Shown here one piece after another: positions 44,582 to 55,230 of a stretch of DNA of 64,000 bases. This stretch comes from DASVHS01 sp035468985. GTDB taxonomy: Bacteria > Acidobacteriota > Thermoanaerobaculia > Gp7-AA8. Numbering within the stretch: position 1 is the first letter of the stretch; each line of letters begins with the position of its first letter. The notes below the pieces were generated by a model. That model saw only the letters and a program-made list of their open reading frames with translations. It was not told the DNA's origin and ran no database searches. The stretch covers positions 1-64,000 of the forward strand of contig DATISF010000009.1 in NCBI GenBank assembly GCA_035468985.1, in the 5' to 3' direction. Position numbers and translations under genes: made by a program.

Positions 44582-45955
44582 CTACGGCTCAAATCGCTTG
44601 ACCATCGACAGCGAGACAACCAGGTAGTTCTTCGACCAATCGCACGCCGTGTCGATCTCGAACCAGGGCCAGGCCATTCCCGCTCCGACCGACTGATGGG
44701 ACCGTGACGTTCCTTTCGGAAAGAGCATCGCCGCTGCAACACGTTCGGGCGACGTCAATGGACCGCGGTACTCGAGCGAGTGGGCAGGATCGTGCCACCA
44801 TCCGGCGCGAAGAGCGACAGGCACGTTCGTGCGGATGAAGTATTCCGCTCCCAAATGCAGCTCGGTGGCATCACTCACCTTGTAGTCTCCGTTGAAGTCT
44901 TCATTGAAGGCGTAGAACTTGTCCGAAAGGTTTGAATACTTGACGCGAACGACATCGGACGTCAGCGTCACGACGGGAATCGGCCGAAGTGCGACGCCCG
45001 CGCCATAGATATCGGGGACGTGAAACGTGGTATTTCCAATGTTCACAAATTCAAAGCCGGTACTTTCCTCGGCCACTTGTGTCGTCGTCGGAAACCTCGG
45101 ACCTTGTTTGTAAACAGCTCCGACGCCGATCTTCTCGGTTGGCATCCACTTCATCCCAGCGGTGACGGCGACCTTGTTCTCGCTCCGTTGTGCTGTCGGT
45201 GAATGACCAGCCGCCTGCACGCGCAAACTGGTTAGCTCGAAGGTGGCGGGGTTGTAGTCTGCCGACGTCGCCACCTCGGTCAGGCGTTGATACCGGACGG
45301 CAAGCCCGAAGGAAACATCGCGAACCTTGTATGCACCGACGAACCCGAGGGTCCTTTCTTTCAAGTCCAGGGTGCTGACAAATGGATACAGGGTGTATTC
45401 GAGGCACGCGAAAGGGTCATTCGTTCGTGCTCTGATCGCGTCGCATTCGGCTCTGCTCACCGGCGGTCCATTCCTGGGTAGATAGAAATTCGGCGTGTTC
45501 CTGACAAGGCTGCCAGTCAACGGATCGAAGGCAGGCAACACCTCCCCGCTGACTTGATTCCTGAGCGGCTCGTGATAGTAGCCGCCGATCACGAAATTGT
45601 TCAGCGGGTATACGACGCTTGCGAAGGTGAATTGAACGATGTGGTTGCGAAGACTGAAACCCGTGCGCATGACATCGGGATAGGTTCCACTGGTGGTCAG
45701 GAACTGCTGTTCCTCATTGTTGCGAAGCTCAAGGGAGACTTCGGGCTTACGTAAGATCGTCAGGCCTGCCGGATTGGCCTCGACTGCAGACGCGTCGTCC
45801 GCAAGGCCGATGAAGGCGCCCCCCATTCCCAGCGCGCGTGCGCCAGGGTTGCCGAAATTGAAGAGCAAGCCGGCAAGCGATTCGATATCGGTATTTTGCG
45901 CGTGCAGCGCGTTCGTGGCGGCACAGAATGCGGCGAGAACGATGAGCTTACGCAT
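44582..45955 (-). CDS. FadL/TodX-type outer-membrane transporter
   Basis: 457 residues. Signal peptide to about residue 19, then QNTDIESLAGLLFNFGNPGARALGMGGAFIGLADDASAVEANPAGL, the OMPP1/FadL N-terminal hatch pattern, and a predicted beta-barrel ending in FEP. Proteins of this family import hydrophobic substrates, so within this operon it probably takes up the aromatic substrate. It is a clear paralogue of the gene at 51503-52900, but with less GC-biased codons. Nine bases separate it from the dehydrogenase gene. Confidence 0.87.
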   Translation of the reverse strand: MRKLIVLAAFCAATNALHAQNTDIESLAGLLFNFGNPGARALGMGGAFIGLADDASAVEANPAGLTILRKPEVSLELRNNEEQQFLTTSGTYPDVMRTGFSLRNHIVQFTFASVVYPLNNFVIGGYYHEPLRNQVSGEVLPAFDPLTGSLVRNTPNFYLPRNGPPVSRAECDAIRARTNDPFACLEYTLYPFVSTLDLKERTLGFVGAYKVRDVSFGLAVRYQRLTEVATSADYNPATFELTSLRVQAAGHSPTAQRSENKVAVTAGMKWMPTEKIGVGAVYKQGPRFPTTTQVAEESTGFEFVNIGNTTFHVPDIYGAGVALRPIPVVTLTSDVVRVKYSNLSDKFYAFNEDFNGDYKVSDATELHLGAEYFIRTNVPVALRAGWWHDPAHSLEYRGPLTSPERVAAAMLFPKGTSRSHQSVGAGMAWPWFEIDTACDWSKNYLVVSLSMVKRFEP

Positions 45956-45964
45956 GATCTCCTC

Positions 45965-47389
45965 TCATAGCTTCACGCAGACGTTCTTCGGTTCGGTGAA
46001 GAAGTTCAACGACTCCATGCCCCCTTCGCGTCCGACGCCGCTCTCCTTCATCCCGCCGAACGGGACGCGGAGATCGCGGAGCAACCAGCAGTTGATCCAG
46101 ACCGTCCCGCTGTCGATGGCCGCGGCGACGCGGTGCGCGCGCTGCAGGTCGCGCGTCCAGACACTCGCCGACAACCCGTACCTCGTCGAATTCGCGAACG
46201 CGATCGCCTCTTCCGTCGTGTCGAACGGCGTGACCGTGACCACCGGGCCGAAGATCTCTTCCTGCAAGACCTGGCAATCGCAGCCGAGACCGGTAATGAC
46301 GGTCGGCTCGATGAAGTAGCCGCGGCGATCGACGCGGCGGCCGCCGGTGACGATCGTTCCGCCCTCATCCTTCGCCAGCTCGATGTAGCCCATCACTTTC
46401 CGGAGATGCTGCGCGCTGATCAGCGCGCCGACCTCGGTCGACTCATCGGCGGGATCGCCGATCCGCAGCTTCTTCGCGGCGGCAACGAACCGCTCCATGA
46501 ACTGGTCGTGGATCGAGCGCTCGACGAAAATCCGCGACCCGCAGAGGCAGATCTCGCCCTGATTGGCGAAGCTCGATTGAATCGATGTCGCGACTGCCTG
46601 GTCGAGATCGGCGTCCGCGAAAATCACATTCGGATTCTTGCCGCCAAGCTCGAGCGACAGTTTCTTGAAGCGGGGCGCAGCGTTGGCGGCGATCGCCGCG
46701 CCGGTCACCGTGCCGCCGGTGAACGAGATCACCGGCACGTCGGCGTGGGCGGTCAGCGCCCGTCCCGCTTTCTGGCCGTATCCGTGGACGATGTTGATCA
46801 CGCCCGGCGGGATCCCCGCTTCGAGCGAAAGCTCCGCGAGCCGGTTCGCGGTCAGCGGCGTGAGCTCACTCGGCTTCGCCACGCATGTGTTTCCGGCGGC
46901 GATCGCGGGAGCGATCTTCCACGACAGCAGATACAGAGGGAGGTTCCACGGCGAGATCAGTCCGGCAACGCCGTGCGGCTGCCGGAGCGTGTAGTTCAGC
47001 GCCGACGAGTCGGTGACGTGTGCCTGCGTGGCGTAGTGCAGGATCGCCGTGGCGAAAAAGCGGAAGTTCGCGATCGCACGCGGGATATCGAGGCGGCGCG
47101 CGAGCGAGATCGTTTTGCCGCTGTCCTGCGACTCGAGCTGCGCCAGCTCCTCCAACTGATCGTCGATCGCGTCGGCCAGTGCGATGAGCCGCTGCGAGCG
47201 TTCCGCGACCGGCATTCGCGACCATTGCGGAAACGCATTGCGTGCCGCGCGCACCGCGGTATCGATATCGCGCTCATCGCTGTCGGGAACTTCGGCGATC
47301 GGCTCTTCGGTCGCTGGAGCGATGTCGTCGAAGTACGCACCGCTGGCAGGAGGGAAGAACTCGCCGCCGATGAAATTACCGAGTCTCAT
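45965..47389 (-). CDS. 2-aminomuconic semialdehyde dehydrogenase (ALDH8-like)
   Basis: 474-residue aldehyde dehydrogenase. Catalytic Glu lies in LELGGKNPNVIF and catalytic Cys in NQGEICLCGSRIF; SPWNLPLYLLSWKIAPAIAAGN is the NAD-binding stretch. The end WINCWLLRDLRVPFGGMKESGVGREGG is characteristic of ALDH8A1-type AMS dehydrogenases. It oxidises the ring-cleavage product to 2-aminomuconate. Probably second gene of the operon after the asparaginase-like gene. Confidence 0.88.
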   Translation of the reverse strand: MRLGNFIGGEFFPPASGAYFDDIAPATEEPIAEVPDSDERDIDTAVRAARNAFPQWSRMPVAERSQRLIALADAIDDQLEELAQLESQDSGKTISLARRLDIPRAIANFRFFATAILHYATQAHVTDSSALNYTLRQPHGVAGLISPWNLPLYLLSWKIAPAIAAGNTCVAKPSELTPLTANRLAELSLEAGIPPGVINIVHGYGQKAGRALTAHADVPVISFTGGTVTGAAIAANAAPRFKKLSLELGGKNPNVIFADADLDQAVATSIQSSFANQGEICLCGSRIFVERSIHDQFMERFVAAAKKLRIGDPADESTEVGALISAQHLRKVMGYIELAKDEGGTIVTGGRRVDRRGYFIEPTVITGLGCDCQVLQEEIFGPVVTVTPFDTTEEAIAFANSTRYGLSASVWTRDLQRAHRVAAAIDSGTVWINCWLLRDLRVPFGGMKESGVGREGGMESLNFFTEPKNVCVKL

Positions 47390-47392
47390 GCC

Positions 47393-47475
47393 ACGTCACT
47401 CTGACCCTGAGCGAAGCGAAGGGGAAGAGTCTCGCCAATGAGATTCTTTCGCTTCGCTCAGCATCAGGATGACGT
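47393..47475. repeat. Hairpin repeat, family 1 short form
   Basis: CTGAGCGAAGCGAAGGGGAAGAG faces ATTCTTTCGCTTCGCTCAG, with GTCA/TGAC ends. The TGA stop of the asparaginase gene is the TCCTGA in its right arm, giving a C-terminal TSS. Confidence 0.7.
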
Positions 47476-48495
47476 TACCGCGAAATCAGCCGGATTGAAC
47501 TCCCATCGATCGATGTCGGGATCCCACGAATCCCACGGCACGATCGCCGCCATGCGCTCGCGGAGATTCGGCGGAATCACCTCCGGGACGACGAACGCTT
47601 TCTGCCGCCGCAGCTTGTATGGATTGCGAAACTCGAATCCGAGGACGCCCAGGATGTAGCGGGCGACGTACCAGGCGGCCTGCGGATTCCAGCCGTGAGC
47701 GATCTTCACCACCACCCCGAGTCCGTCGGGATATTCGGAATGTTCGATGGCCAGCCCGAGCAGACCATCAGCGCCTTCCTTGGCGATGACGCGGCCGTGA
47801 CACGCTTTCAGGATCGTCGAGTCGAGGCGGTTGAAGCCCCCGATCAGATCGGGGCGCTCGACCATCGCGCTCCAGATCCAGTCGGCGTTCTTCTCGGTGA
47901 CCAGGTTCGCGAACAGGCGCGCCAGATCCGTGACGGTCATGCTGATCGTCGGCAGGCCGCATCCGTCTTTGGCGATCGTCCCCGGTTTCCACTGCGGCCC
48001 GAGAACGCGGCGGATGTGGTCCATGTACTCCCCGAAAAACGGATGGTGCGGGAGGACGTAGCCGGCCCGCTGCCATCCCTTGAGCTTGCATCCGCGCAGG
48101 ATCGCGGCGTGCTCGCCCGAGCAGCAGTGATACCAGCGGCGCGGGCGGCGCACCTGACGCCCGAACTGCACGAGCGGCACATCGTGCGGCGTCTGCATCA
48201 GGCCCCACTCGCTCTGCAGCAGGATCGAGCGCGCCACGCGTACGTGCTCCGTGTCGCCGTTGTGCGAGGCGACCGAGATCGCCTTCTGCTCGCTGGTGAG
48301 AGCATTCGCGAATTCCTTCGCGAACACTTTCATCATCACCGGCTTGACCATCGACCGGCCGTACACCTCGACGTTCCCGCCGAAGGCGTAGATGAGATTG
48401 CCGCCGGACACCCAGGAGATGGCGCCGTGCACGGTGTTCTCGGCGATTCCGTTACGGCGGTACTCGACCAGAGGCTGCCAGTGGGCGTCTTCCAT
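47464..48495 (-). CDS. L-asparaginase II family protein
   Basis: 343 residues from the ATG at 48495; a longer frame runs into repeat DNA. PLVEYRRNGIAENTVHGAISWV, CSGEHAAILRGCKLKGW and KDGCGLPTISMTVTDLARLFANL match the Rhizobium-type (thermolabile) asparaginase family. It hydrolyses asparagine or a similar amide. Whether it belongs to the aminomuconate operon, 74 bases away across a repeat, is unclear. The last residues and stop are encoded by the repeat. Confidence 0.82.
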   Translation of the reverse strand: MEDAHWQPLVEYRRNGIAENTVHGAISWVSGGNLIYAFGGNVEVYGRSMVKPVMMKVFAKEFANALTSEQKAISVASHNGDTEHVRVARSILLQSEWGLMQTPHDVPLVQFGRQVRRPRRWYHCCSGEHAAILRGCKLKGWQRAGYVLPHHPFFGEYMDHIRRVLGPQWKPGTIAKDGCGLPTISMTVTDLARLFANLVTEKNADWIWSAMVERPDLIGGFNRLDSTILKACHGRVIAKEGADGLLGLAIEHSEYPDGLGVVVKIAHGWNPQAAWYVARYILGVLGFEFRNPYKLRRQKAFVVPEVIPPNLRERMAAIVPWDSWDPDIDRWEFNPADFAVTSS

Positions 48496-48550
48496 CCGGA
48501 TTGAACAGAATAGTATGCGAACCCCGACATGCTCTGCCGTTGGATCGCGC

Positions 48551-48782
48551 AGGGAACCTCTGCGCAAGTCGTTGTTCACGTCATCCTGAGCCGCGAAGAC
48601 GGCGAAGGATCTCGAAGGTTCACGTCATCCTGAGCCGCGAAGACGGCGAAGGATCTCGAAGGTTCACGTCATCCTGAGCCGCGAAGACGGCGAAGGATCT
48701 CGAAATCGCAGGCGTTTTCGGGTCCTGAGATCCTTCGTCGCGCTTCGCCGACTCAGGATGACGACTTGCGCAGAGGTTCCTT
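48551..48782. repeat. MITE-like element C, family 1, with internal triplication
   Basis: Ends AGGGAACCTCTGCGCAAGTC and its inverse flank three tandem copies of a 44-base unit (48575-48618, 48619-48662, 48663-48706; the last diverges at its end). The unit carries TTCACGTCATCCTGAG...GGATCTCGAAGG. It fills almost all the gap between the asparaginase and deacetylase genes. Confidence 0.85.
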
Positions 48783-48812
48783 GGGGAATCGAGCGCTCCT
48801 TCCCGCCAGAGA

Positions 48813-49505
48813 TCAGCGCTTCAACAGCTCGTTGACGGTCACGAACTCGTAACCCCGGGCGCGCAGACCGTCGATGATCGGACCGACCGCGGCGCGCGTG
48901 GGCGCGCGATTCCTGTACATCGGGTGCAGGAGAATGATCGAGCCGGGACGCGCTCGCGCGAGAACGTCCGCGATGATCCGGTCGGTGTGGCCGTCGATCT
49001 TCGGATCGGACTCCGGCTCGACGTCCCAGGTGATGTCCTTCCGATGATGTCGCGCCAGATACCACGGCAGTCCCACGAGCTTCTTGCCGTACGGCGCGCG
49101 GAACTGGATTTCGCCGGTGTAACCGGCCTGGCGAATGAGACGGTCGGTGTCCTCGATCTCGCGCGCGATGAAACCGGGCCACTTGAACACCATCCGCGTG
49201 TGGGACCAGGAGTGATTGCCGACCTGATGTCCTTCCGCGACGATGCGCCGCGCATCCTCCGGGTCTTCGGCGATGCCTCCGCCGATCAGGAAGAATGTCG
49301 CGTGAACCTTCTTTGCCCTGAGAGTACCGAGCAGCTCGCGGACGGGCGGCGACGGACCGTCGTCGAACGTCAGGGCCACGACCTTCCGCTGCGTCTGCAC
49401 GCGCGGCACGATCTCGCCGAACAGCTGGTATGTACGCGCCTTGCTGAGCTGCCACACACCGATCACCGCCACGAGGAGTGCGGCAACGATGGCTCCCGCC
49501 TTCAT
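48813..49505 (-). CDS. Polysaccharide deacetylase (NodB-homology) protein
   Basis: 230 residues. A single N-terminal hydrophobic segment (about 4-20) anchors or exports it. The CE4 motifs are TFDDGPS, HSWSH (metal histidines), RAPYGKK and a late LLHP. It removes acetyl groups from GlcNAc-type polymers such as peptidoglycan or an exopolysaccharide. It overlaps the monooxygenase gene by four bases. Confidence 0.9.
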   Translation of the reverse strand: MKAGAIVAALLVAVIGVWQLSKARTYQLFGEIVPRVQTQRKVVALTFDDGPSPPVRELLGTLRAKKVHATFFLIGGGIAEDPEDARRIVAEGHQVGNHSWSHTRMVFKWPGFIAREIEDTDRLIRQAGYTGEIQFRAPYGKKLVGLPWYLARHHRKDITWDVEPESDPKIDGHTDRIIADVLARARPGSIILLHPMYRNRAPTRAAVGPIIDGLRARGYEFVTVNELLKR

Positions 49506-50704
49506 ACGGCGGCCGGTGCCGCGAACCGCGGCGCCACCCGAGTCATGAAATCAGACATGTTTTTCATGACTCTTTGTGAGTCATGATTATTGAAATCGAA
49601 CCAGAGCATCAGCCGGTCCTCGGGATGAAAGCGGTCGCGCATCTGCAGCTCGATCGCACGCGCGTCGCCGATCAGGGCATTGTCCGTCGCACGTTTTACC
49701 TTGCCCTCGTCGAGCGTTCCCTCCAGCGCCCGCCAGTAATTCGACAGCGCCTCTCGCGCCTCCTCGGCCGCGAGGGCGGCGTTGTCGTTGATGAATACCA
49801 GAGCGGTCCGCGGCATCAGGCGGCGATGCCAGCCCCCGCCGGCCGGGTGATAGTGCTCGCCCATGCGTGCGTTGGTCTTCTCGATCTCGTCGCCCGGCGT
49901 GATCGACAGGTTGAACACGCCGACGGGCATGATCGTGTTCGCGAGCATCTGCGTGTGCGGATCGTGCGAACCGATCGAAAGCCGGAGCAGATCCATCCGC
50001 GATTCCTGAGGAATGATCTTCAGGTTCGGGAACCGCCAGCGCGGCTCGATCGGAATCTCGTCCGCGAAACTGCCGTGAGCCTCGACGACGCGCTGCCAGT
50101 CTGCATCGCAGCGGAAGTCGGAACGCGACAAGGTCCGTCGCGCAATCTGATCCGAATTCAGAGTCTGACCCTTCAGCAGCCGCAGGAAGATTTCCGTCGC
50201 CTCCTCGAAGATCTTGTTCTTCATCACCGGCCACGCCGCCGCTTCGACCGCCGTTCGCGGCACGATGCCGTACGGCACGTTGATGAACGGGAAACGGCCG
50301 GAGGCGAAGCCGACCGTCAGGTGCCGGGACTCATCCGGATCGAGCCCATGCAGCGCGAGAAACGTCCTGATCCGCTCCGCCGCCGCGATCGGCCCGCCGT
50401 TGCACAAGATATTCATGATCGCCGAGCCGGCGCCGATCCGCTTCGTCCGGGCAAAGATCCGATGCGCGAGCTGCAGGATGTCGGTGTTCAAGCCGATCTC
50501 GCCGGTGAAGTGCGGGATCACCGCGCCCGGATTCGTCTTCTGGACCTCGGTCGAGAGATGACTCTCGGCGACCCACGCCGTCCCGAACCCGAGCTGATCG
50601 GCGAGCTCGACCTGCTCGAAGAAATTCTCGAACATCACCTTCTCGCTCGGCACGTAGCCGCGCACGTCGGTCTGGCAGATCGAGAAGAAGATGTCGAACT
50701 CCAT
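49502..50704 (-). CDS. Luciferase-like flavin monooxygenase
   Basis: 400 residues with the bacterial-luciferase barrel: FENFFEQVELADQLGFGTAWVAESH near the N-terminus and TKRIGAGSAIMNI in the core. The middle insertion (about 180-260) and the C-terminus (LMLWFDFNNHDSQRVMKNMSDF) are not typical of well-known members. An FMNH2-dependent oxygenase is likely; the substrate is unknown. Divergent from the dipeptidase gene across 23 bases. Confidence 0.78.
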   Translation of the reverse strand: MEFDIFFSICQTDVRGYVPSEKVMFENFFEQVELADQLGFGTAWVAESHLSTEVQKTNPGAVIPHFTGEIGLNTDILQLAHRIFARTKRIGAGSAIMNILCNGGPIAAAERIRTFLALHGLDPDESRHLTVGFASGRFPFINVPYGIVPRTAVEAAAWPVMKNKIFEEATEIFLRLLKGQTLNSDQIARRTLSRSDFRCDADWQRVVEAHGSFADEIPIEPRWRFPNLKIIPQESRMDLLRLSIGSHDPHTQMLANTIMPVGVFNLSITPGDEIEKTNARMGEHYHPAGGGWHRRLMPRTALVFINDNAALAAEEAREALSNYWRALEGTLDEGKVKRATDNALIGDARAIELQMRDRFHPEDRLMLWFDFNNHDSQRVMKNMSDFMTRVAPRFAAPAAV

Positions 50705-50727
50705 GGGTGCGTTCTACAGTAGGCGAG

Positions 50728-51441
50728 ATGCAAAGGTCGTTCAACCTGACTCTGCTTGCATTACTGCTGGCGTGCGCGACCGCGCCTCGCATCCCGGCGA
50801 ACCGTTACGGACTGCAGGTCGTCCCCGACGTCGCGACGTATGAGCGGCTCGTCGCCGCCGATCCCGACACGCGCCTCGTCGATGTCGCAAACTTCATCCC
50901 CGGCGTCGTTCTCGACATCCGCTACGCGACGACGAACAACTTCATGCACCAGCAGCTCTACCCGGTCGCGAAGGCGTATCTCCGGTACCCCGCCGCGGTC
51001 GCGCTGCGCGACGTGCAGGACGAGCTCGCGAAAGACGGAATCGGCCTCAAGATCTTCGACGCCTACCGTCCGTACAGCATCACCGAGAAGATGTGGGAGC
51101 CGATCAAGAACCCGGACTTCGTCGCCGATCCGTCGAAAGGCTCACGCCACAATCGCGGCGCGGCGGTCGACCTGACGCTCATCGATCGGAAGACGGGCAA
51201 GGAGCTGACGATGCCGAGCGCCTACGACGAGTTCTCGCCCCGCGCGCGGCTCGACTACTTCGACGCCACCGAACCGACGCTCAGGAATCGCGACAAGCTG
51301 CGCGAGACAATGACGCGCCACGGCTTCGAGCCGCTCCGCTCCGAGTGGTGGCATTACGACTTTCGCGGCTGGGAGCGGTTCGAACTGATGGATGTCCCCC
51401 TGCAGGCCTTAGGGAAGCCTCTGCGCAAGTCGTCATCCTGA
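50728..51441 (+). CDS. D-alanyl-D-alanine dipeptidase (VanX/DdpX-like) lipoprotein
   Basis: 237 residues from the ATG at 50728. Signal peptide with lipobox ALLLAC. Zinc and catalytic motifs of the M15D family are present: SRHNRGAAVDLTL (S-x-H-x-x-G-x-A-x-D) and EWWHYDF. DIRYATTNNFMHQQLY and IFDAYRPYSI also fit VanX/DdpX. No vanHA genes are near, so a role in D-Ala-D-Ala turnover is more likely than glycopeptide resistance. The last residues (KPLRKSSS) and stop come from a mobile repeat. Confidence 0.88.
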   Translation: MQRSFNLTLLALLLACATAPRIPANRYGLQVVPDVATYERLVAADPDTRLVDVANFIPGVVLDIRYATTNNFMHQQLYPVAKAYLRYPAAVALRDVQDELAKDGIGLKIFDAYRPYSITEKMWEPIKNPDFVADPSKGSRHNRGAAVDLTLIDRKTGKELTMPSAYDEFSPRARLDYFDATEPTLRNRDKLRETMTRHGFEPLRSEWWHYDFRGWERFELMDVPLQALGKPLRKSSS

Positions 51442-51506
51442 GTCGGCGAAGCACGACGAAGGATCTCAGGATGACGTGAACAACGACTTGCGCAGAGGTT
51501 CCTTAG
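51409..51506. repeat. MITE-like element D, family 1, short
   Basis: Compact copy with ends GGGAAGCCTCTGCGCAAGTC and inverse. It lies between convergent genes and carries the stop codons of both: TGA in TCATCCTGA for the dipeptidase and TAA in the right-end CTAAGG for the porin. Confidence 0.82.
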
Positions 51507-52900
51507 AAACGCGTAATCGCTGAGATCGACCCCACCTTGTAGTTCTTCGAGGTGTCGTACGCGAAGTCGATCTGGAATTTCGTTCCCAGCGACAGCCCGC
51601 CGCCCACCGAAACATGGTTCTGCGACTCGGTCTTCGGATACAGCATGGCCTCGGCGATGTAGTCCGCGCGCGTCAGCGGGCCGTTCCAGGTGACCGAGTG
51701 CGCGGGATCGCGCCAGTAGCCGGCGCGGATCGCGAACGGCACTTTCACGGCGAAGAAATACTCGCCGCCGATGTGCAGCTCGGTGACGTTCTTGGCGACG
51801 AACGGCTGGTTGAGACTGGAAACATCGGCAACGACCGAGATGAAGTCGTCGACGAGGTTCGAGTACTTGACGTAGTCGGCGTCGGCGTTGATGGTCAGCA
51901 CGGGAATCGGCTGATACGAGACACCGAGTCCGGCGATGTCAGGGTTGTGGAACTTCGAATCGGCGACTTTGACGAATTCGAAGTTCGTCTGGATTCCCGA
52001 GAAGAACGTCGGCGCGTCGAACGTCGCTCCCTGCTTGTACACGCCGCCGACGCTGATCTTGTCGTTCGGCGCCCACTTGAACCCGACGCCGAAGGTGACG
52101 TCCTTTTCTTCGGTGAGACTGACGTCGGTACCGCTCGACTTGGCCGTCGCCTGCACGGAGACATTCTTCGGATCGAAGTCGGGCGTGAAGCGGAACGTGA
52201 ACGCACCCTCCTTGAACGTCTGTAGCCGGACGTTCGCTCCGACCGAAAGCGTCGGCAGAACCTGCCATCCGCCGGCCAGGCCGAACGTCCGCTGCCGGAC
52301 GTCGAGCGCGGAAATGAACGGATCGACGCGGTACTCGAGACAGGCCGCGGGATTCTTCGTCTGCTGGCGCAGCTGTTCGCAGGCGAGCTGAGACATCGGC
52401 GCGCCGCCAGCCGCGGGCAGATAGAAGTTCGGAGTCTTTTTTTCGAGCTTCCCGGTCGTCTGATTGAACTGCGGGAAGACGGTGCCGCCACCCTGGTTCT
52501 TCAGCGGCTCGTGGTAGTAGAGGCCGACGGTGAATTTGTTCTTGATCGGATAGACCGCGCTGGCGAAGCTGACGACGACGCGATTGCTGAAATGGGTGAA
52601 GGCCGTGCGCTCGACATCGGGATACGTCCCGCTCGTCGTCAGGATCTGCGCTTCCTCGTAATTGCGCGCCTCGAGGGAAACCTCCGGCTTGCGGAGGATG
52701 GTCAGGCCGGCCGGATTCGCCTCGGCCGCCGACGCATCATCGGCGCGTCCCAGGAACGCGCCGCCCATGCCGAGCGAGCGGGCGCCGGGATTGCCGAAAT
52801 TGAACTGCAGCCCCGACAACGCCTCGATGTCGGTGTTCTGGGCCGCGAGGGGGACTGCAACCAGCGCACACAGCGCGATCGCGAGAAGAAACCTGCGCAT
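51503..52900 (-). CDS. FadL/TodX-type outer-membrane transporter, second copy
   Basis: 465 residues. Signal peptide to about residue 20 (PLAAQN), hatch region NTDIEALSGLQFNFGNPGARSLGMGGAFLGRADDASAAEANPAGL, barrel ending in ITRF with a terminal aromatic residue. Strong similarity along its length to the 44582-45955 protein. It lies outside the aromatic operon and is GC-rich like its neighbours, so it may be the resident copy. Its stop lies in element D. Confidence 0.88.
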   Translation of the reverse strand: MRRFLLAIALCALVAVPLAAQNTDIEALSGLQFNFGNPGARSLGMGGAFLGRADDASAAEANPAGLTILRKPEVSLEARNYEEAQILTTSGTYPDVERTAFTHFSNRVVVSFASAVYPIKNKFTVGLYYHEPLKNQGGGTVFPQFNQTTGKLEKKTPNFYLPAAGGAPMSQLACEQLRQQTKNPAACLEYRVDPFISALDVRQRTFGLAGGWQVLPTLSVGANVRLQTFKEGAFTFRFTPDFDPKNVSVQATAKSSGTDVSLTEEKDVTFGVGFKWAPNDKISVGGVYKQGATFDAPTFFSGIQTNFEFVKVADSKFHNPDIAGLGVSYQPIPVLTINADADYVKYSNLVDDFISVVADVSSLNQPFVAKNVTELHIGGEYFFAVKVPFAIRAGYWRDPAHSVTWNGPLTRADYIAEAMLYPKTESQNHVSVGGGLSLGTKFQIDFAYDTSKNYKVGSISAITRF

Positions 52901-52942
52901 GAAAACCTCCGCGTGGACGACTTGGAGGAAGGATAGCAGGCC

Positions 52943-53001
52943 ACGTCATCCTGAGCGAAGCGAAGGATCTCGCCGACGAGATCCTTCGGCGTCTTCGCGC
53001 C

Positions 53002-53012
<11 letters not shown>
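52943..53012. repeat. Hairpin repeat, family 1 short form
   Basis: CACGTCATCCTGAGCGAAGC faces GCGCCTCAGGATGACGACG. It separates the proS stop from the upstream end of the porin gene, and the proS TGA is its TCCTGA, giving a C-terminal SSS. Confidence 0.72.
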
Positions 53013-54723
<1,711 letters not shown>

Positions 54724-54780
54724 GATTGAGGCCTCGGGCCTCCTGAGAGCGCGGCATTCTACACTGCTCGTTCGATCCGC

Positions 54781-55230
54781 ATGACCAACCAGATCCTCGT
54801 CTTCGATCGCTCACCGGTATCTCGCCTGATCTCCTGCGCTGCGGCCTTCGCGTCGGCCGCGCTGTTCTTCACGTACCTCGCCGAAAGTGCCGATGACATC
54901 CGGCCCCTGCCCATCATCGGTCTGGTTCTCCTGTTCCTCGGCACGGTGGCGGCGATGGTCCAGCAGTACGGCGACCACATCTACTTCAGTGAAGACGGCC
55001 TGATGTACGAGAACCGGCTCCTGTCGCTGTTCGGGCGTCGCGGGCGGTGGATGCGGTGGGAGGACATCGTCGAGGTCCGGGAGGTGAAGGAGAAGATCCT
55101 CATCCTTCTCTCACGCGATGGACGGCGGATGCTCGTCGACGCCATCCTTGGCTACGCGATTGCACGGGCGGAGATCCTCCGGCGCGCGCCGCAGGCGGTT
55201 TTGAGCGGCACGCTCGCAAAAGCCAGTTGA
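54781..55230 (+). CDS. Small membrane protein with PH-like domain
   Basis: 149 residues. Two membrane helices (about 14-35 and 43-62) are followed by a beta-rich domain (HIYFSEDGLMYENRLLSLFGRRGRWMRWEDIVEVREVKEKILILLSRDG reads as PH-like strands; bPH_2-type). Its stop overlaps the start of the lytic transglycosylase gene, so the two are co-transcribed. Function unknown. Confidence 0.72.
   Translation: MTNQILVFDRSPVSRLISCAAAFASAALFFTYLAESADDIRPLPIIGLVLLFLGTVAAMVQQYGDHIYFSEDGLMYENRLLSLFGRRGRWMRWEDIVEVREVKEKILILLSRDGRRMLVDAILGYAIARAEILRRAPQAVLSGTLAKAS

Noticed and set aside
48575..48706. Tandem 44-base repeats as a CRISPR array
   Set aside because: The units are contiguous without unique spacers and lie inside a MITE-like element; no cas genes.
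50728..51441. Glycopeptide-resistance locus around the VanX-like gene
   Set aside because: No vanH, vanA or VanRS-type genes nearby; chromosomal DdpX-type dipeptidases are common.
54724..54780. T-box or other aminoacyl-tRNA-sensing leader before proS
   Set aside because: The divergent gap is only 57 bases, too short for a T-box, and no conserved motif is present.
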